The notes under the pieces: model-generated
What the model was told of the DNA's origin: nothing
The model's database searches: none
Seen by the model: only the letters and a program-made list of their open reading frames with translations
Source: DASSUC01 sp035649895
Lineage (GTDB): Bacteria; Actinomycetota; Actinomycetes; Mycobacteriales; Micromonosporaceae
Assembly (NCBI GenBank): GCA_035649895.1
Contig: DASRIS010000109.1
Span: forward strand, 1-52,799
Direction of reading: 5' to 3'
Length of the DNA: 52,799 bases
In this document: positions 15,641-23,568 of the stretch, in pieces
How the letters are laid out: the number at the start of each line of letters is the position of its first letter
How positions within the stretch are numbered: position 1 is the stretch's first letter
Program-made: the position numbers and the translations under genes

Positions 15641-18600
15641 GCTCGTCATTCGTTCACCTGCATGTCCACACCGAGTTCTCCATGCTCGACGGCTTGGCGC
15701 AGCACAAGCCGCTCGTTGCGGAGGCGGTGCGCCTGGGGATGCCGGCACTGGCGATCACCGACCACGGCAACATGTTCGGCGCCTACTCGTTCTGGAGCCA
15801 GTGCAGGAAGGCCGGCATCAAGCCGGTCATCGGGATCGAGGCGTACCTGGCCCCCGTCGACCGGTTCCACAAGAAACCGGTGCGGTGGGGCACACCGGAC
15901 CAGCGCGGCGACGACGTGTCCGGCGGCGGCGCGTTCAGCCACCTGACCCTTCTCGCCGAAGACTCTGACGGGCTGCGCTCCCTGTTCAAGCTGTCCTCGC
16001 TCGCCTCCATCGACGGCTACTACAACAAGCCCCGGATGGACCGGGAGCTGTTCCGGCTGCACGCCCGCAACCTCATCGCCACCACCGGCTGCCCGTCCGG
16101 TGAGATCCAGACCCGGCTACGGTTGGGCCAGGACGAGCTTGCCTACAAGACAGCCGCCGAGTTCCAGGAGATCTTCGGCAAGGACCGCTACTTCCTCGAG
16201 CTGATGGACCACGGGCTGTCGATCGAGCGGCGGGTCCGTGACGGCCTGATCGATATCGGTCGGCGTCTAGGCATCCCGCCGGTGGCCACGAACGACTCCC
16301 ACTACGTCACCAAGGACCAGGCAAAGGCCCACGACGCGCTGCTGGCGGTGCAGTCCGGCGCCCAGCTGGACGACCCGAACCGGTTCAAGTTCGACGGCGA
16401 AGGCTACTACGTCTGCCCGGCTGAGGAGATGCGCCAGCTGTGGGACACCCAGGTGCCTGGCGCCTGCGACAACACGCTGGCCATCGCTGACCGGGTCAGC
16501 TCTTACGACGAGGTCTTCGCCGAGTCCAGCCGGATGCCGATGTTCCCGGTGCCCGATCGCGAGACCCAGATGTCATGGCTGGTCAAGGAGGTCTGGCGGG
16601 GGATGGAGGGCCGCTTCCGCGGCGGCCCGGTCCCGCCGGAGTACCGCGAACGCGTCGAGTACGAGCTCCGGATCATCGAGGAGATGGGTTTTCCGGCCTA
16701 CTTCCTCGTCGTGGCCGACCTGTGCAGCCACGCCCGCAGTGAGGGCATCAGGGTCGGCCCGGGCCGCGGGTCGGCCACCGGCTGCATGGTCGCCTACGCG
16801 CTCGGCATCACCGAGCTCGACCCGATCGAGCACAAGCTGCTGTTCGAGCGTTTCCTCAACCCCGAGCGCATCACCATGCCCGACATCGACCTCGACTTCG
16901 ACGAGCGCCGGCGCGGTGACATGATCCGCTACGTCACTGACAAGTGGGGTGCCGACCGGGTAGCGCAGATCATCACCTTCGGCACGATCAAGGCCAAGGC
17001 CGCGCTCAAGGACGCCGCGCGGATCATGCACGGGCAGCCGGGGTTCGCGATCGCCGACCGGATCTCCAAGGCCATGCCGCCGGCGGTGATGGGCAAGGAC
17101 ATCTCGCTCGACGGCATCTACAACCCCGACCACCCCCGCTTCCCCGAGGCGGTGGAGGTCCGCGGCCTGCTCGACAGCGACCCGTCCGCGCGCGCCATCT
17201 ACGACACCGCGCTGGGCCTGGAGGGCGTCATCCGCCAGCCCGGTGTGCACGCCGCCGGGGTCATCATCTCCGACGCGCCGCTGCTCGACGTCATCCCGAT
17301 CTGGGCCCGCCCGCAGGACGGCTCCGTCATCACCGGGTTCGACTTCCCGACCTGCGAGTCAATCGGCCTGCTCAAGATGGACTTCTTGGGCCTGCGCAAC
17401 CTGACGGTCATCGACGACGCGGTGGCCAACGTCAAGACCAACCGGGGCATCGACCTGGACCTGGACAACCTCCCGCTCGCCGACGGCAGGACGTTCCAGC
17501 TGCTGGCGCGCGGCGACACCCTCGGCGTCTTCCAGCTGGACGGCGGCCCGATGCGGGCGTTGCTGCGAGCGATGGCACCCACCAAGTTCGAGGACATCGC
17601 CGCCGTCCTGGCGCTGTACCGGCCCGGCCCGATGGCCGCCAACGCGCACATCGACTACGCCGACCGTAAGAACGGCCGCAAGCCGGTGGTGCCGATCCAT
17701 CCCGAGCTGGCCGAGCCGCTGGCGGGCATCCTTGACGAGACCTACGGCCTGATCGTCTACCAGGAGCAGGTCATGGCCATCGCGCAGAAGGTGGCCGGGT
17801 ACAGCCTGGGCGGCGCGGACCTGCTGCGCCGGGCGATGGGCAAGAAGAAGAAGGAGATCCTGGACAAGGAGTTCGTCGGGTTCGCCAAGGGCATGGGCGA
17901 ACGCGGTTACTCGACCGAGGCCATCAGGACGCTGTGGGACATCCTGCTGCCGTTCGCAGGGTATGCGTTCAACAAGTCGCACACCGCCGGCTACGGCATC
18001 GTGTCGTTCTGGACGGCGTACCTCAAGGCGAACTTCCCGGCCGAGTACATGGCCGCGTTGCTGACCAGCGTCGGTGACGACAAGGACAAGATGGCCGTCT
18101 ACCTGGCCGAGTGCCGGCGGATGGGTATCACCGTGCTCACCCCGGACGTCAACGCGTCGGAGCTGCGGTTCACCGCCGTCGGCGAGGACATCCGTTTCGG
18201 GCTCGGCGCGGTCCGCAACGTCGGCGCCGCGGTTGTGGAGTCCATCGTGACGACCCGCAAGGCGCAGGGCACCTACCAGTCGTGGAAGGACTTCATCAAG
18301 AAGTCCGAAAGCGGCGTGTGCAACAAGCGCGTGCTCGAGTCGCTCATCAAGGCAGGCGCGTTCGACTCGCTCTGGCCCAGCCGCCGGGGCCTGCTCGAGG
18401 TGCACGAGTCATCGGTCGACGCCGCGCTGCTCGACAAACGCAAGCGGGAGGCGGGCCAGGACAGCCTGTTCGACTTCGGCGCCGCCGACGTGCCCGACAT
18501 GAGCGAGGCGCTGCTGCCCACCCCGGGTGACCAGGAGTGGGACCGAAAGACCAAGCTGATGTTCGAGCGGGAGATGCTCGGTCTCTACGTGTCCAGCCAC

Positions 18601-19179
18601 CCGCTCGCGGGCGCGGAACGGATCCTGAAGAGCAGCTCCGAGCAGACCATTGCCCAGATCAACGACGAGGAGATGCCGGACGGGACACCTGTTGTGCTCG
18701 CCGGCATGCTCACCTCGGTCACCAAGCGCATCACCAAGCAGGGGAAGGTGTGGGCCTCTGCGACGCTGGAGGACCTCGACGGCGGCATCGAGGTGATGTT
18801 CTTCCCGAACACCTATGAGCTGGTCGCCGACCGGCTCGCCGACGACCTGGTGGTCGCGGTCAGGGGCCGGGTGAACCGGCGTGACAACGAGGCCGCGAAG
18901 GTCAACGCCGCGGACCTGGCGGTGCTCAACGTGTCAGAAGCCGACCTGATGAAGCATCCACCGGTGGTGCTTCCCGTGTCGGCCGCCCGGCTGCGCGACG
19001 CTGACGCCAAGCGTCTCGCCGAGATCTTCAAGACGCACAGTGGCGAGCACGAGGTGCATATCAAGCTGTTCAACAGCCAGGGCGGCTGGTCGATGTGGCG
19101 GGTCACCGGGTTCCGGGTGAACCCGTCGACGGCGTTCTGGTCCGAGCTCAAGACCGAGCCGGTGGTGCTGCGCGAATGA
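15637..19179 (+). CDS. dnaE: DNA polymerase III alpha subunit
   Basis: The replicative polymerase, 1180 residues and full length, GTG start. Domains in order: PHP domain (about 4-220, FVHLHVHTEFSMLDG, TDHGNMFGAY), palm with the catalytic Asp pair in MPDIDLDFDERRRG (about 416 and 418), fingers and the beta-clamp-binding region, tandem helix-hairpin-helix segments, and a C-terminal OB fold (VVLAGMLTSVTKRITKQGKVWASATLEDLDGGIEVMFFP). The PHP motifs look intact, consistent with DnaE1-type proofreading in actinobacteria. No truncation. It ends only 15 bases from the convergent cyclase gene. Confidence 0.98.
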   Translation: MSSSFVHLHVHTEFSMLDGLAQHKPLVAEAVRLGMPALAITDHGNMFGAYSFWSQCRKAGIKPVIGIEAYLAPVDRFHKKPVRWGTPDQRGDDVSGGGAFSHLTLLAEDSDGLRSLFKLSSLASIDGYYNKPRMDRELFRLHARNLIATTGCPSGEIQTRLRLGQDELAYKTAAEFQEIFGKDRYFLELMDHGLSIERRVRDGLIDIGRRLGIPPVATNDSHYVTKDQAKAHDALLAVQSGAQLDDPNRFKFDGEGYYVCPAEEMRQLWDTQVPGACDNTLAIADRVSSYDEVFAESSRMPMFPVPDRETQMSWLVKEVWRGMEGRFRGGPVPPEYRERVEYELRIIEEMGFPAYFLVVADLCSHARSEGIRVGPGRGSATGCMVAYALGITELDPIEHKLLFERFLNPERITMPDIDLDFDERRRGDMIRYVTDKWGADRVAQIITFGTIKAKAALKDAARIMHGQPGFAIADRISKAMPPAVMGKDISLDGIYNPDHPRFPEAVEVRGLLDSDPSARAIYDTALGLEGVIRQPGVHAAGVIISDAPLLDVIPIWARPQDGSVITGFDFPTCESIGLLKMDFLGLRNLTVIDDAVANVKTNRGIDLDLDNLPLADGRTFQLLARGDTLGVFQLDGGPMRALLRAMAPTKFEDIAAVLALYRPGPMAANAHIDYADRKNGRKPVVPIHPELAEPLAGILDETYGLIVYQEQVMAIAQKVAGYSLGGADLLRRAMGKKKKEILDKEFVGFAKGMGERGYSTEAIRTLWDILLPFAGYAFNKSHTAGYGIVSFWTAYLKANFPAEYMAALLTSVGDDKDKMAVYLAECRRMGITVLTPDVNASELRFTAVGEDIRFGLGAVRNVGAAVVESIVTTRKAQGTYQSWKDFIKKSESGVCNKRVLESLIKAGAFDSLWPSRRGLLEVHESSVDAALLDKRKREAGQDSLFDFGAADVPDMSEALLPTPGDQEWDRKTKLMFEREMLGLYVSSHPLAGAERILKSSSEQTIAQINDEEMPDGTPVVLAGMLTSVTKRITKQGKVWASATLEDLDGGIEVMFFPNTYELVADRLADDLVVAVRGRVNRRDNEAAKVNAADLAVLNVSEADLMKHPPVVLPVSAARLRDADAKRLAEIFKTHSGEHEVHIKLFNSQGGWSMWRVTGFRVNPSTAFWSELKTEPVVLRE

Positions 19180-19194
19180 CCGGCCGGCCGGGCG

Positions 19195-20742
19195 TCAGGT
19201 CGCCGACTTCGCCAGCCCGCGCAGCGCCAGCTCCAGGTTGACGATCTCGTAGAGGCCGCTGCCGGTGCCCCGTCCGGCCCGGTAGCGCGCCGCCGCGTCC
19301 AGCACCGCCACCGGGTTGATGACGCCGAGGGCGGCCAGCCGTGAGCCGGCCATCAGGTCCGGCAGGAGCGGCAGCGCGTACTGGGTCAGGCCGCAGGCCA
19401 TGACGTGGGCGAAGTTCTCCGGCAGCGCCGGCCGGGACCACTGCGGTGCCAGCCCCGCCCGCGCCAGCCGGCTGCGCAGCAGGCATCGGTCGCTGCGCCA
19501 CCCGACGGGCAGCCATTCGCAGAACCGCACCAGCTCTGGGGCGGCCAGGGGGTTGACCGGCCAGACGCCCCGGCGCAGGAACACCGGAGCGCGTGCGGCG
19601 GCTGCGGCCAGGGTCGGCTCGTACGCCGCACTCACCGGCTGCTCGGGCTCGGCCAGCCGGCCCAGCTCCCGACGCCAATGACGGGTGTAGAGGTGCCAGC
19701 CGGGTAGCGACGACGGTGCGGGCGGGGCAGCGGCCGGCTTCTCGTCGGGTTGCCGGCCCATCAGCTCGTCGCCACCGATCCCGGTCAGGACCACCCGGGC
19801 ACCGAGCTCGACGGCGGCGGCCACGACGGCGTCGAGACATTCCCAGTACGGCTCGGCCGCCGGGTCGAAGAGTTCACCGGCGGTGCGGTGCCGCCCGGCG
19901 AACGGTGGACAGCGCAGCGCGTCTCGCGTGACGTCGTGGAGTCCTAACAGGTCAACGAGGTACCGGCGGCGCTGCCGCTGCTGGTCGCCGGCGACGCCGC
20001 CGACCAGCAGCCCGTAGGACCGGGTTCCCGGCAGAGCGCGAGCGGCGGTGACGGCGACGTTGGCTGAGTCCAGCCCTCCGGAGACCTCCACGAAGGTCGT
20101 GTCGGCTGGCGCTGCCCGCCGGCCGAGCTCGGCTGCCAGCAGCTGGTCGAAGGCGCCCACCGGGTCGGCGCCGGGGACGAGGTCACGCGCACGGTAGTGC
20201 ACGGCCGGTGCGGGCAGTCGAAGCCGCAGCCCGCTCCCGTCGAACACGGCAGTGGAACGTTCGGTCAGCAGGGTGACCGCTGGCCACAGCGTACGGACAC
20301 CGTAGCGGCCCTGCCTGGTCAGGTAGCGGGCCAGCACCGCGGTGTCGAGGTCGTCGGCGGTGAGGTGACCGGCCAGGTCGGGAAGGTCCCAGGAGACGTC
20401 GAGCACCCCGGCGGCGGTCGCCAGGTACACCGGGGCGTAGCCGCGGCAGCCGGCGGTGATGGTCAGTGCCTCAGGCCGCAGCCGCAGCACGTGGAAGTCG
20501 GCCGGCCACGCCGTCGCCGGGTCGACGACGTCCCGCAGCTCGCTGCCTCCGGTCCGGCCGGCGGGTGAGCCGCGCAGCGCTTCCCGGATCACGATGACGG
20601 TCTCGTCGCCGTCAGTAGCGGCAAAGCTCTCGATGGCGGGGTTCGCGAAAGGCTCGACCCAGCTGGCTCCGCATCGCCACCGCCCGGCCGACCACGCCCA
20701 CGGTCCGGTGCACGCCGCCGCCTCGATGCGCGCCCTGAGCAT
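19195..20742 (-). CDS. Asparagine-synthetase-like macrolactam (lasso peptide) cyclase
   Basis: 515 residues from ATG 20742, with AGGGG about 9 bases upstream. The N-terminal half (to about 200) resembles a degenerate glutaminase domain; it lacks an N-terminal nucleophile Cys. The synthetase half has the ATP pyrophosphatase loop VEVSGGLDSANVA (SGGLDS 221-226) and LTGIGGDELMG (321-328), the second ATP/Mg-binding motif. Lasso cyclases of this family adenylate an Asp or Glu side chain of a precursor and join it to the core's first amine. I judge it closer to the albusnodin/ikarugamycin-type cyclases (recalled family name) than to metabolic AsnB: it is short, sits directly after a tiny peptide gene, and has no amino-acid pathway neighbours. 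Convergent with dnaE. Confidence 0.78.
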   Translation of the reverse strand: MLRARIEAAACTGPWAWSAGRWRCGASWVEPFANPAIESFAATDGDETVIVIREALRGSPAGRTGGSELRDVVDPATAWPADFHVLRLRPEALTITAGCRGYAPVYLATAAGVLDVSWDLPDLAGHLTADDLDTAVLARYLTRQGRYGVRTLWPAVTLLTERSTAVFDGSGLRLRLPAPAVHYRARDLVPGADPVGAFDQLLAAELGRRAAPADTTFVEVSGGLDSANVAVTAARALPGTRSYGLLVGGVAGDQQRQRRRYLVDLLGLHDVTRDALRCPPFAGRHRTAGELFDPAAEPYWECLDAVVAAAVELGARVVLTGIGGDELMGRQPDEKPAAAPPAPSSLPGWHLYTRHWRRELGRLAEPEQPVSAAYEPTLAAAAARAPVFLRRGVWPVNPLAAPELVRFCEWLPVGWRSDRCLLRSRLARAGLAPQWSRPALPENFAHVMACGLTQYALPLLPDLMAGSRLAALGVINPVAVLDAAARYRAGRGTGSGLYEIVNLELALRGLAKSAT

Positions 20743-20812
20743 CAAACATCCCCTGGTGAGAGAGGCGGGGCGCGTCCCGCACAGAGCCGCCCCCCGCCAG
20801 ATGGTACGGCTG

Positions 20813-20947
20813 TCAGTCCTCCCGGTAGCCCTGGTCGGAGGTGCCATTGGGCTTGCGCCCGTACCGGTCGGCGGCGGGGACCTCGACAGTGGTCACCGGC
20901 CCGGTGAAGATGCTCTCGGGAGCTGGAGACGGTTCGGCCTGGCTCAT
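20813..20947 (-). CDS. Putative lasso peptide precursor (44 aa)
   Basis: A 44-codon gene with an excellent ribosome site (AGGAAGG, 8 bases before ATG 20947), ending 70 bases before the cyclase start. The leader MSQAEPSPAPESIFTGPVTT... is acidic/Pro-rich. Residues 30-44 read GRKPNGTSDQGYRED. If Gly30 is core position 1, Asp38 is position 9, giving a 9-residue isopeptide ring and a 6-residue tail (QGYRED), within the known lasso size range. It lacks the YxxP...T leader motif bound by RRE proteins in canonical lasso precursors and lacks Thr at -2 (Arg-Tyr precedes the core). Assignment rests on gene size, ribosome site, ring geometry and the adjacent cyclase. Confidence 0.7.
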   Translation of the reverse strand: MSQAEPSPAPESIFTGPVTTVEVPAADRYGRKPNGTSDQGYRED

Positions 20948-20968
20948 CTCACATTCCTTCCTGGCGTT

Positions 20969-20984
20969 GGCAGCACGTGCTGCC
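20969..20984 (-). promoter_or_regulatory. 16-bp perfect palindrome, candidate operator
   Basis: GGCAGCACGTGCTGCC is perfectly palindromic and ends 22 bases before the precursor ATG, immediately upstream of its ribosome site. Its position in the leader fits an operator or an RNA hairpin near the initiation site. Confidence 0.5.
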
Positions 20985-21012
20985 TGCGGTTCTCACGTCT
21001 GGTGGGTACGTT

Positions 21013-21028
21013 GTTACTGACGTTACTG
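21013..21028. repeat. GTTACTG direct repeat upstream of the precursor
   Basis: GTTACTG occurs at 21013-21019 and 21022-21028, a 9-bp period, about 70 bases upstream of the precursor start. This is the expected promoter zone for the minus-strand gene, so it could be an activator site. The surrounding 20948-21217 gap holds no gene. Confidence 0.4.
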
Positions 21029-21217
21029 CTGGTGCGTGCCGGCTGCCCCCATCTGCGCTGAAAGATCGTCGACCGGGTGCCCTGTCAGCCGGCGCAAGCC
21101 CATCGGGTCGGCTGGCTGGCCGTCCCGATGGGGCCAGCTGGAACGGCAGGCAGTGCTGCGGGCCAAGGGCCGCGTGGCCGGCGCCGTCGGGCCGACGGCG
21201 CGTGGCAGGATCACGAG

Positions 21218-22039
21218 ATGAGCACGCCGCCAGACGAGCCCGCCCAGGACACCAGTGTTCTGCGGGCGCCGTCGGGCGGCCGGGCGCAAGCTCGCCGCCG
21301 GGCGGGCGCCCTCGTAGCCGCTGCGGTGGCGGTGGGTACGGCGGCCCTCGGGCTCCCGTACGGCCTGCTCTGGGCCGCGGTGGCCCCGCGCGCGCAGGTG
21401 GTCGTGGTCGCGGGCGGCTACTACCCGGCCGACGGGCTCTACCCGGCCGCCGCCCAGCCCGAGCAGTTCGTCGCCGGGGACGGCTGGTTCCTGCTGCTGG
21501 GGTTCGCCTTCGGCGCCGCCGCGGCGCTGGTCGTCTGGGTGGTGGGCCGGCGCTGGCGGGGCCCGCTCGTGCTGCTGGCGCTGACCGCAGGCGCGGTCGG
21601 CGGTGGGGTGCTCGCCTGGTGGGTCGGGCATGGGGTGGGCCTGGCAGAGTTCGAACGGCTGCGTGACACGGCGCCGCCGCAGACCCGGCTGCGAATGCCG
21701 CTCGATGTCCACATCGCCGAGCTGGGGACCTGGTGGCGGGTGGTGCCCAAGGTGTACGGCGTGCTGCTGGCCCAGGCGATCGCCGCGGCCGTGAGCTACA
21801 CGCTGCTCGCCGGCTGGTCCGGGCATCCGGCGCTGCGCCCGGCATCACAGCCGGCCGGGCGGGACCCGGCGGACCCGACCGGTCCCGGGCTGGACATCGC
21901 GGACCCGACCGGTCCCGGGCTGGCGCGCCCGCATCCGTCAGGCCCGCAGCTGCTCAGTTCGGACTCGACGGCACGGCAAGCTCCGACAACGGCACCGGCA
22001 CCGCCCGCACCTGGCGCAGCAGAGCCGCTTCGCGACTGA
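21218..22039 (+). CDS. DUF2567-type membrane protein
   Basis: 273 residues from ATG 21218. Four transmembrane segments (about 32-55, 90-112, 118-142, 180-205) with conserved-looking GYYPADGLYPAAAQPEQFVAGDGWF between the first two and LDVHIAELGTWWRVVPKVYG before the last. I recall this architecture from DUF2567 proteins of actinobacteria; function unknown. The C-terminus contains two copies of ADPTGPGLD/A from a ~30-bp duplication at about 21865-21925. It overlaps the convergent LON-domain gene by 86 bases. No clear ribosome site, so translation may be leaderless. Confidence 0.75.
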   Translation: MSTPPDEPAQDTSVLRAPSGGRAQARRRAGALVAAAVAVGTAALGLPYGLLWAAVAPRAQVVVVAGGYYPADGLYPAAAQPEQFVAGDGWFLLLGFAFGAAAALVVWVVGRRWRGPLVLLALTAGAVGGGVLAWWVGHGVGLAEFERLRDTAPPQTRLRMPLDVHIAELGTWWRVVPKVYGVLLAQAIAAAVSYTLLAGWSGHPALRPASQPAGRDPADPTGPGLDIADPTGPGLARPHPSGPQLLSSDSTARQAPTTAPAPPAPGAAEPLRD

Positions 22040-22649
22040 GCAGAGCCAGCTCGGCGCGCAGCCGGTTGGCGGTGTCCGCGGTGGCGAGCAGGCGCTGCCG
22101 GTCGGCGAGGGAGAGCATCGCCGTCGCGGCCACCAGATGGGAGAGCACCTCCGGGTCCTCCGGTAGCTGCTCCGAGCCGGCCGGGGAGTTGGGCCGGACC
22201 AGGTCCAGATAGCGCCGGAACGAGGCGAGCAGGCGCGGCGCCAGCGCCTCGGCCAGGCCCGGCTCGCCGAGCGACTCCGGCAGGAAGTCCACCTCGGCCA
22301 CCAGGTACGGGGCTGTCGTGGAGCTAACGTCGGCGATGCGGAACCGGCGCCGGCCGACCACCACGATGTCGAAGCGGCCGTCCGGGTGCTCGGTCACCTG
22401 CCGTAGCTCGGCTGTGCAGCCGATCTCGTAGAGGGCCAGGGTGGCGCGCATCGACCCGGCCGGACCCCGCTCCTCGACCTCCCAGCCCTGCCGGATCGCC
22501 ACCACGCCGAACTCGCGCGGCAGGCCCTCGGGCAGCGCGCTCAGGTCGCGTACGAGGGCGCGGTAGCGCTCCTCGAAGATGTGCAGGGGAAGGACGAGGC
22601 CGGGGAACAGCACGGTCCCCAACGGGAACAGCGGCAACCCTCGAGCCAC
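21954..22649 (-). CDS. LON substrate-binding domain protein
   Basis: 231 residues from GTG 22649. The sequence begins MARGLPLFPLGTVLFPGLVLPLHIFEERYRAL (first residue read as Met), the classic N-terminal LON domain, followed by GVVAIRQGWEVEERG and a C-terminal helical bundle; no AAA or protease domain. Stand-alone LON-domain proteins may act as adaptors; their substrates are unknown. A -10-like TACGCT on the minus strand (22656-22661) ends 6-7 bases before the GTG, so the mRNA may be leaderless. I recall this gene divergent from hisD in other actinomycetes. The open frame continues upstream without LON-like sequence. Its last 86 bases overlap the DUF2567 gene. Confidence 0.88.
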   Translation of the reverse strand: MARGLPLFPLGTVLFPGLVLPLHIFEERYRALVRDLSALPEGLPREFGVVAIRQGWEVEERGPAGSMRATLALYEIGCTAELRQVTEHPDGRFDIVVVGRRRFRIADVSSTTAPYLVAEVDFLPESLGEPGLAEALAPRLLASFRRYLDLVRPNSPAGSEQLPEDPEVLSHLVAATAMLSLADRQRLLATADTANRLRAELALLSREAALLRQVRAVPVPLSELAVPSSPN

Positions 22650-22831
22650 ACCCCGAGCGTAGTGGGGTGGCCACCTAGACTCGCAAGGGCGTTGCGCCCG
22701 GGACTCGCACGGGGCGTTGCGCCCGGACCGGCCGGCGCGGGTCCGCCGCGGGCCAGCGGTCCGCCGACAAGGCGTGACCCGGCCCGGGCGGAGTCCTTCG
22801 GTCACGCGGCCGGCTAAAGGAGGCGCTGTAG

Positions 22832-22861
22832 ATGGGCACGAGCACGGCGGCGGTGCACTGA
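22832..22861 (+). CDS. 9-residue upstream ORF (MGTSTAAVH)
   Basis: ATG 22832 has the strongest ribosome site in the neighbourhood (AAAGGAGG, 22815-22822) and opens a nine-codon frame whose TGA overlaps the ATG of the small membrane protein (TGATG at 22859-22863). The following ATG has no good site of its own. The arrangement suggests translation of the membrane protein by reinitiation. The two starts share ATGGGCAC, so a 29-bp duplication may have created it. Confidence 0.45.
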   Translation: MGTSTAAVH

Positions 22862-23031
22862 TGGGCACCGTGCTGCCGGTCGCGTTGTGTGCGCTGGCCG
22901 GCGTGATGATCGGCGGCGCCTGGTCGCTGCACCGGCAGGGCGCGGCCCGGGGCAGCGTGCTGCTCGTCGGGCTGCTCGGCCTGCTGGCGCTGGCCGGGGG
23001 CGTGCTGTGGCTGCTGCCGGGTGGCGCCTGA
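22861..23031 (+). CDS. Small two-helix membrane protein (56 aa)
   Basis: 56 residues: two hydrophobic helices (about 3-21 and 32-52) with a short basic loop (WSLHRQGAARGS). Function unknown. In other actinomycetes a small membrane protein of this kind lies between hisB and hisH (recalled synteny); here it remains but neither his gene is present. Start chosen at the ATG overlapping the upstream mini-ORF stop. Confidence 0.65.
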   Translation: MGTVLPVALCALAGVMIGGAWSLHRQGAARGSVLLVGLLGLLALAGGVLWLLPGGA

Positions 23032-23090
23032 TGCCCGGGGATGCCGCAGGCCGGCGGATGCCCGCCTGTGCGGGTCCGCCGGGCCGGGAA

Positions 23091-23190
23091 GGAGCCGCGG
23101 CAGGAGCGACGGAGCCGCGGCATGGGCGACGGAGCCGCGGCATGGGCGAAGGGGCCGCGGCATGAGCGAAGGGGCCGCGGCATGAGCAAG
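23091..23190 (+). repeat. Five 20-bp units spanning a translation start
   Basis: Units at 23091-23110, 23111-23130, 23131-23150, 23151-23170 and 23171-23190, differing at a few positions. Four contain an ATG, and each carries a purine-rich GGRGCCGCGGC; the last supplies the start codon of the next membrane protein (ATG 23182). Twenty is not a multiple of three, so upstream ATGs fall in changing frames. Confidence 0.92.
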
Positions 23191-23508
23191 GAACGGGCCC
23201 GGCGCCGGGCGGACCGGCTCGCCGAGGCGCAGCGGCTGCGCGCCGCCCGGGAGGCTGCGGCAGCCCGCCGGCAGCGCCGCCGGGCCCTGCTGCGGCGGCT
23301 CACCCCGCGCCGGCCGGACCGGCGTACCGGGCGGCTGTTCGCCCGCCGTACCCGGGCCGAGCGCGCCGGCATCGCGGTCGCCGGCGGCGTGGTGCTCTTT
23401 CTCGTGTGGACGCTCGTCGACCCGGTGGCGCTGCGGGTGGGGCTCACCGCGCTGGTGCTGGTCGCCGCGCCGGCGCTCGTCGTACTGACCCTGGACCGGA
23501 GGGTATGA
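23182..23508 (+). CDS. Basic membrane protein (108 aa)
   Basis: 108 residues. The N-terminal half is strongly Arg/Ala-rich and probably helical (SKERARRRADRLAEAQRLRAA), followed by two transmembrane helices (about 65-82 and 86-104) and the end LDRRV. Function unknown. It probably corresponds to the small membrane protein that follows hisH in related genomes (recalled). Start is ATG 23182, the last of several ATGs in the 20-bp repeat array. Confidence 0.65.
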   Translation: MSKERARRRADRLAEAQRLRAAREAAAARRQRRRALLRRLTPRRPDRRTGRLFARRTRAERAGIAVAGGVVLFLVWTLVDPVALRVGLTALVLVAAPALVVLTLDRRV

Positions 23509-23568
23509 GCATGGCGCTGGACCGGAGGGTGTGAGCATGGCGCTGGACCGGAGGGTGTGAGCATGGGG
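23491..23568 (+). repeat. Three 26-bp units spanning stop, ribosome site and start of priA
   Basis: Units at 23491-23516, 23517-23542 and 23543-23568, nearly identical. Each carries the LDRRV-stop of the upstream gene, a GGAGGG ribosome site and an ATG. The first two internal ATGs open seven-codon frames, MALDRRV, at 23511-23534 and 23537-23560, each ending two bases before the next ATG; the third ATG (23563) starts priA. Confidence 0.93.

Noticed and set aside
19195..20742. Ordinary asparagine synthetase B
   Set aside because: It lacks an N-terminal nucleophile Cys, is shorter than AsnB, and follows a tiny peptide gene. I retain some doubt, reflected in the confidence.
23091..23190. CRISPR-like array
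   Set aside because: Units are directly abutting 20-mers with no spacers. The other arrays are also plain tandem repeats, and no cas genes are present.
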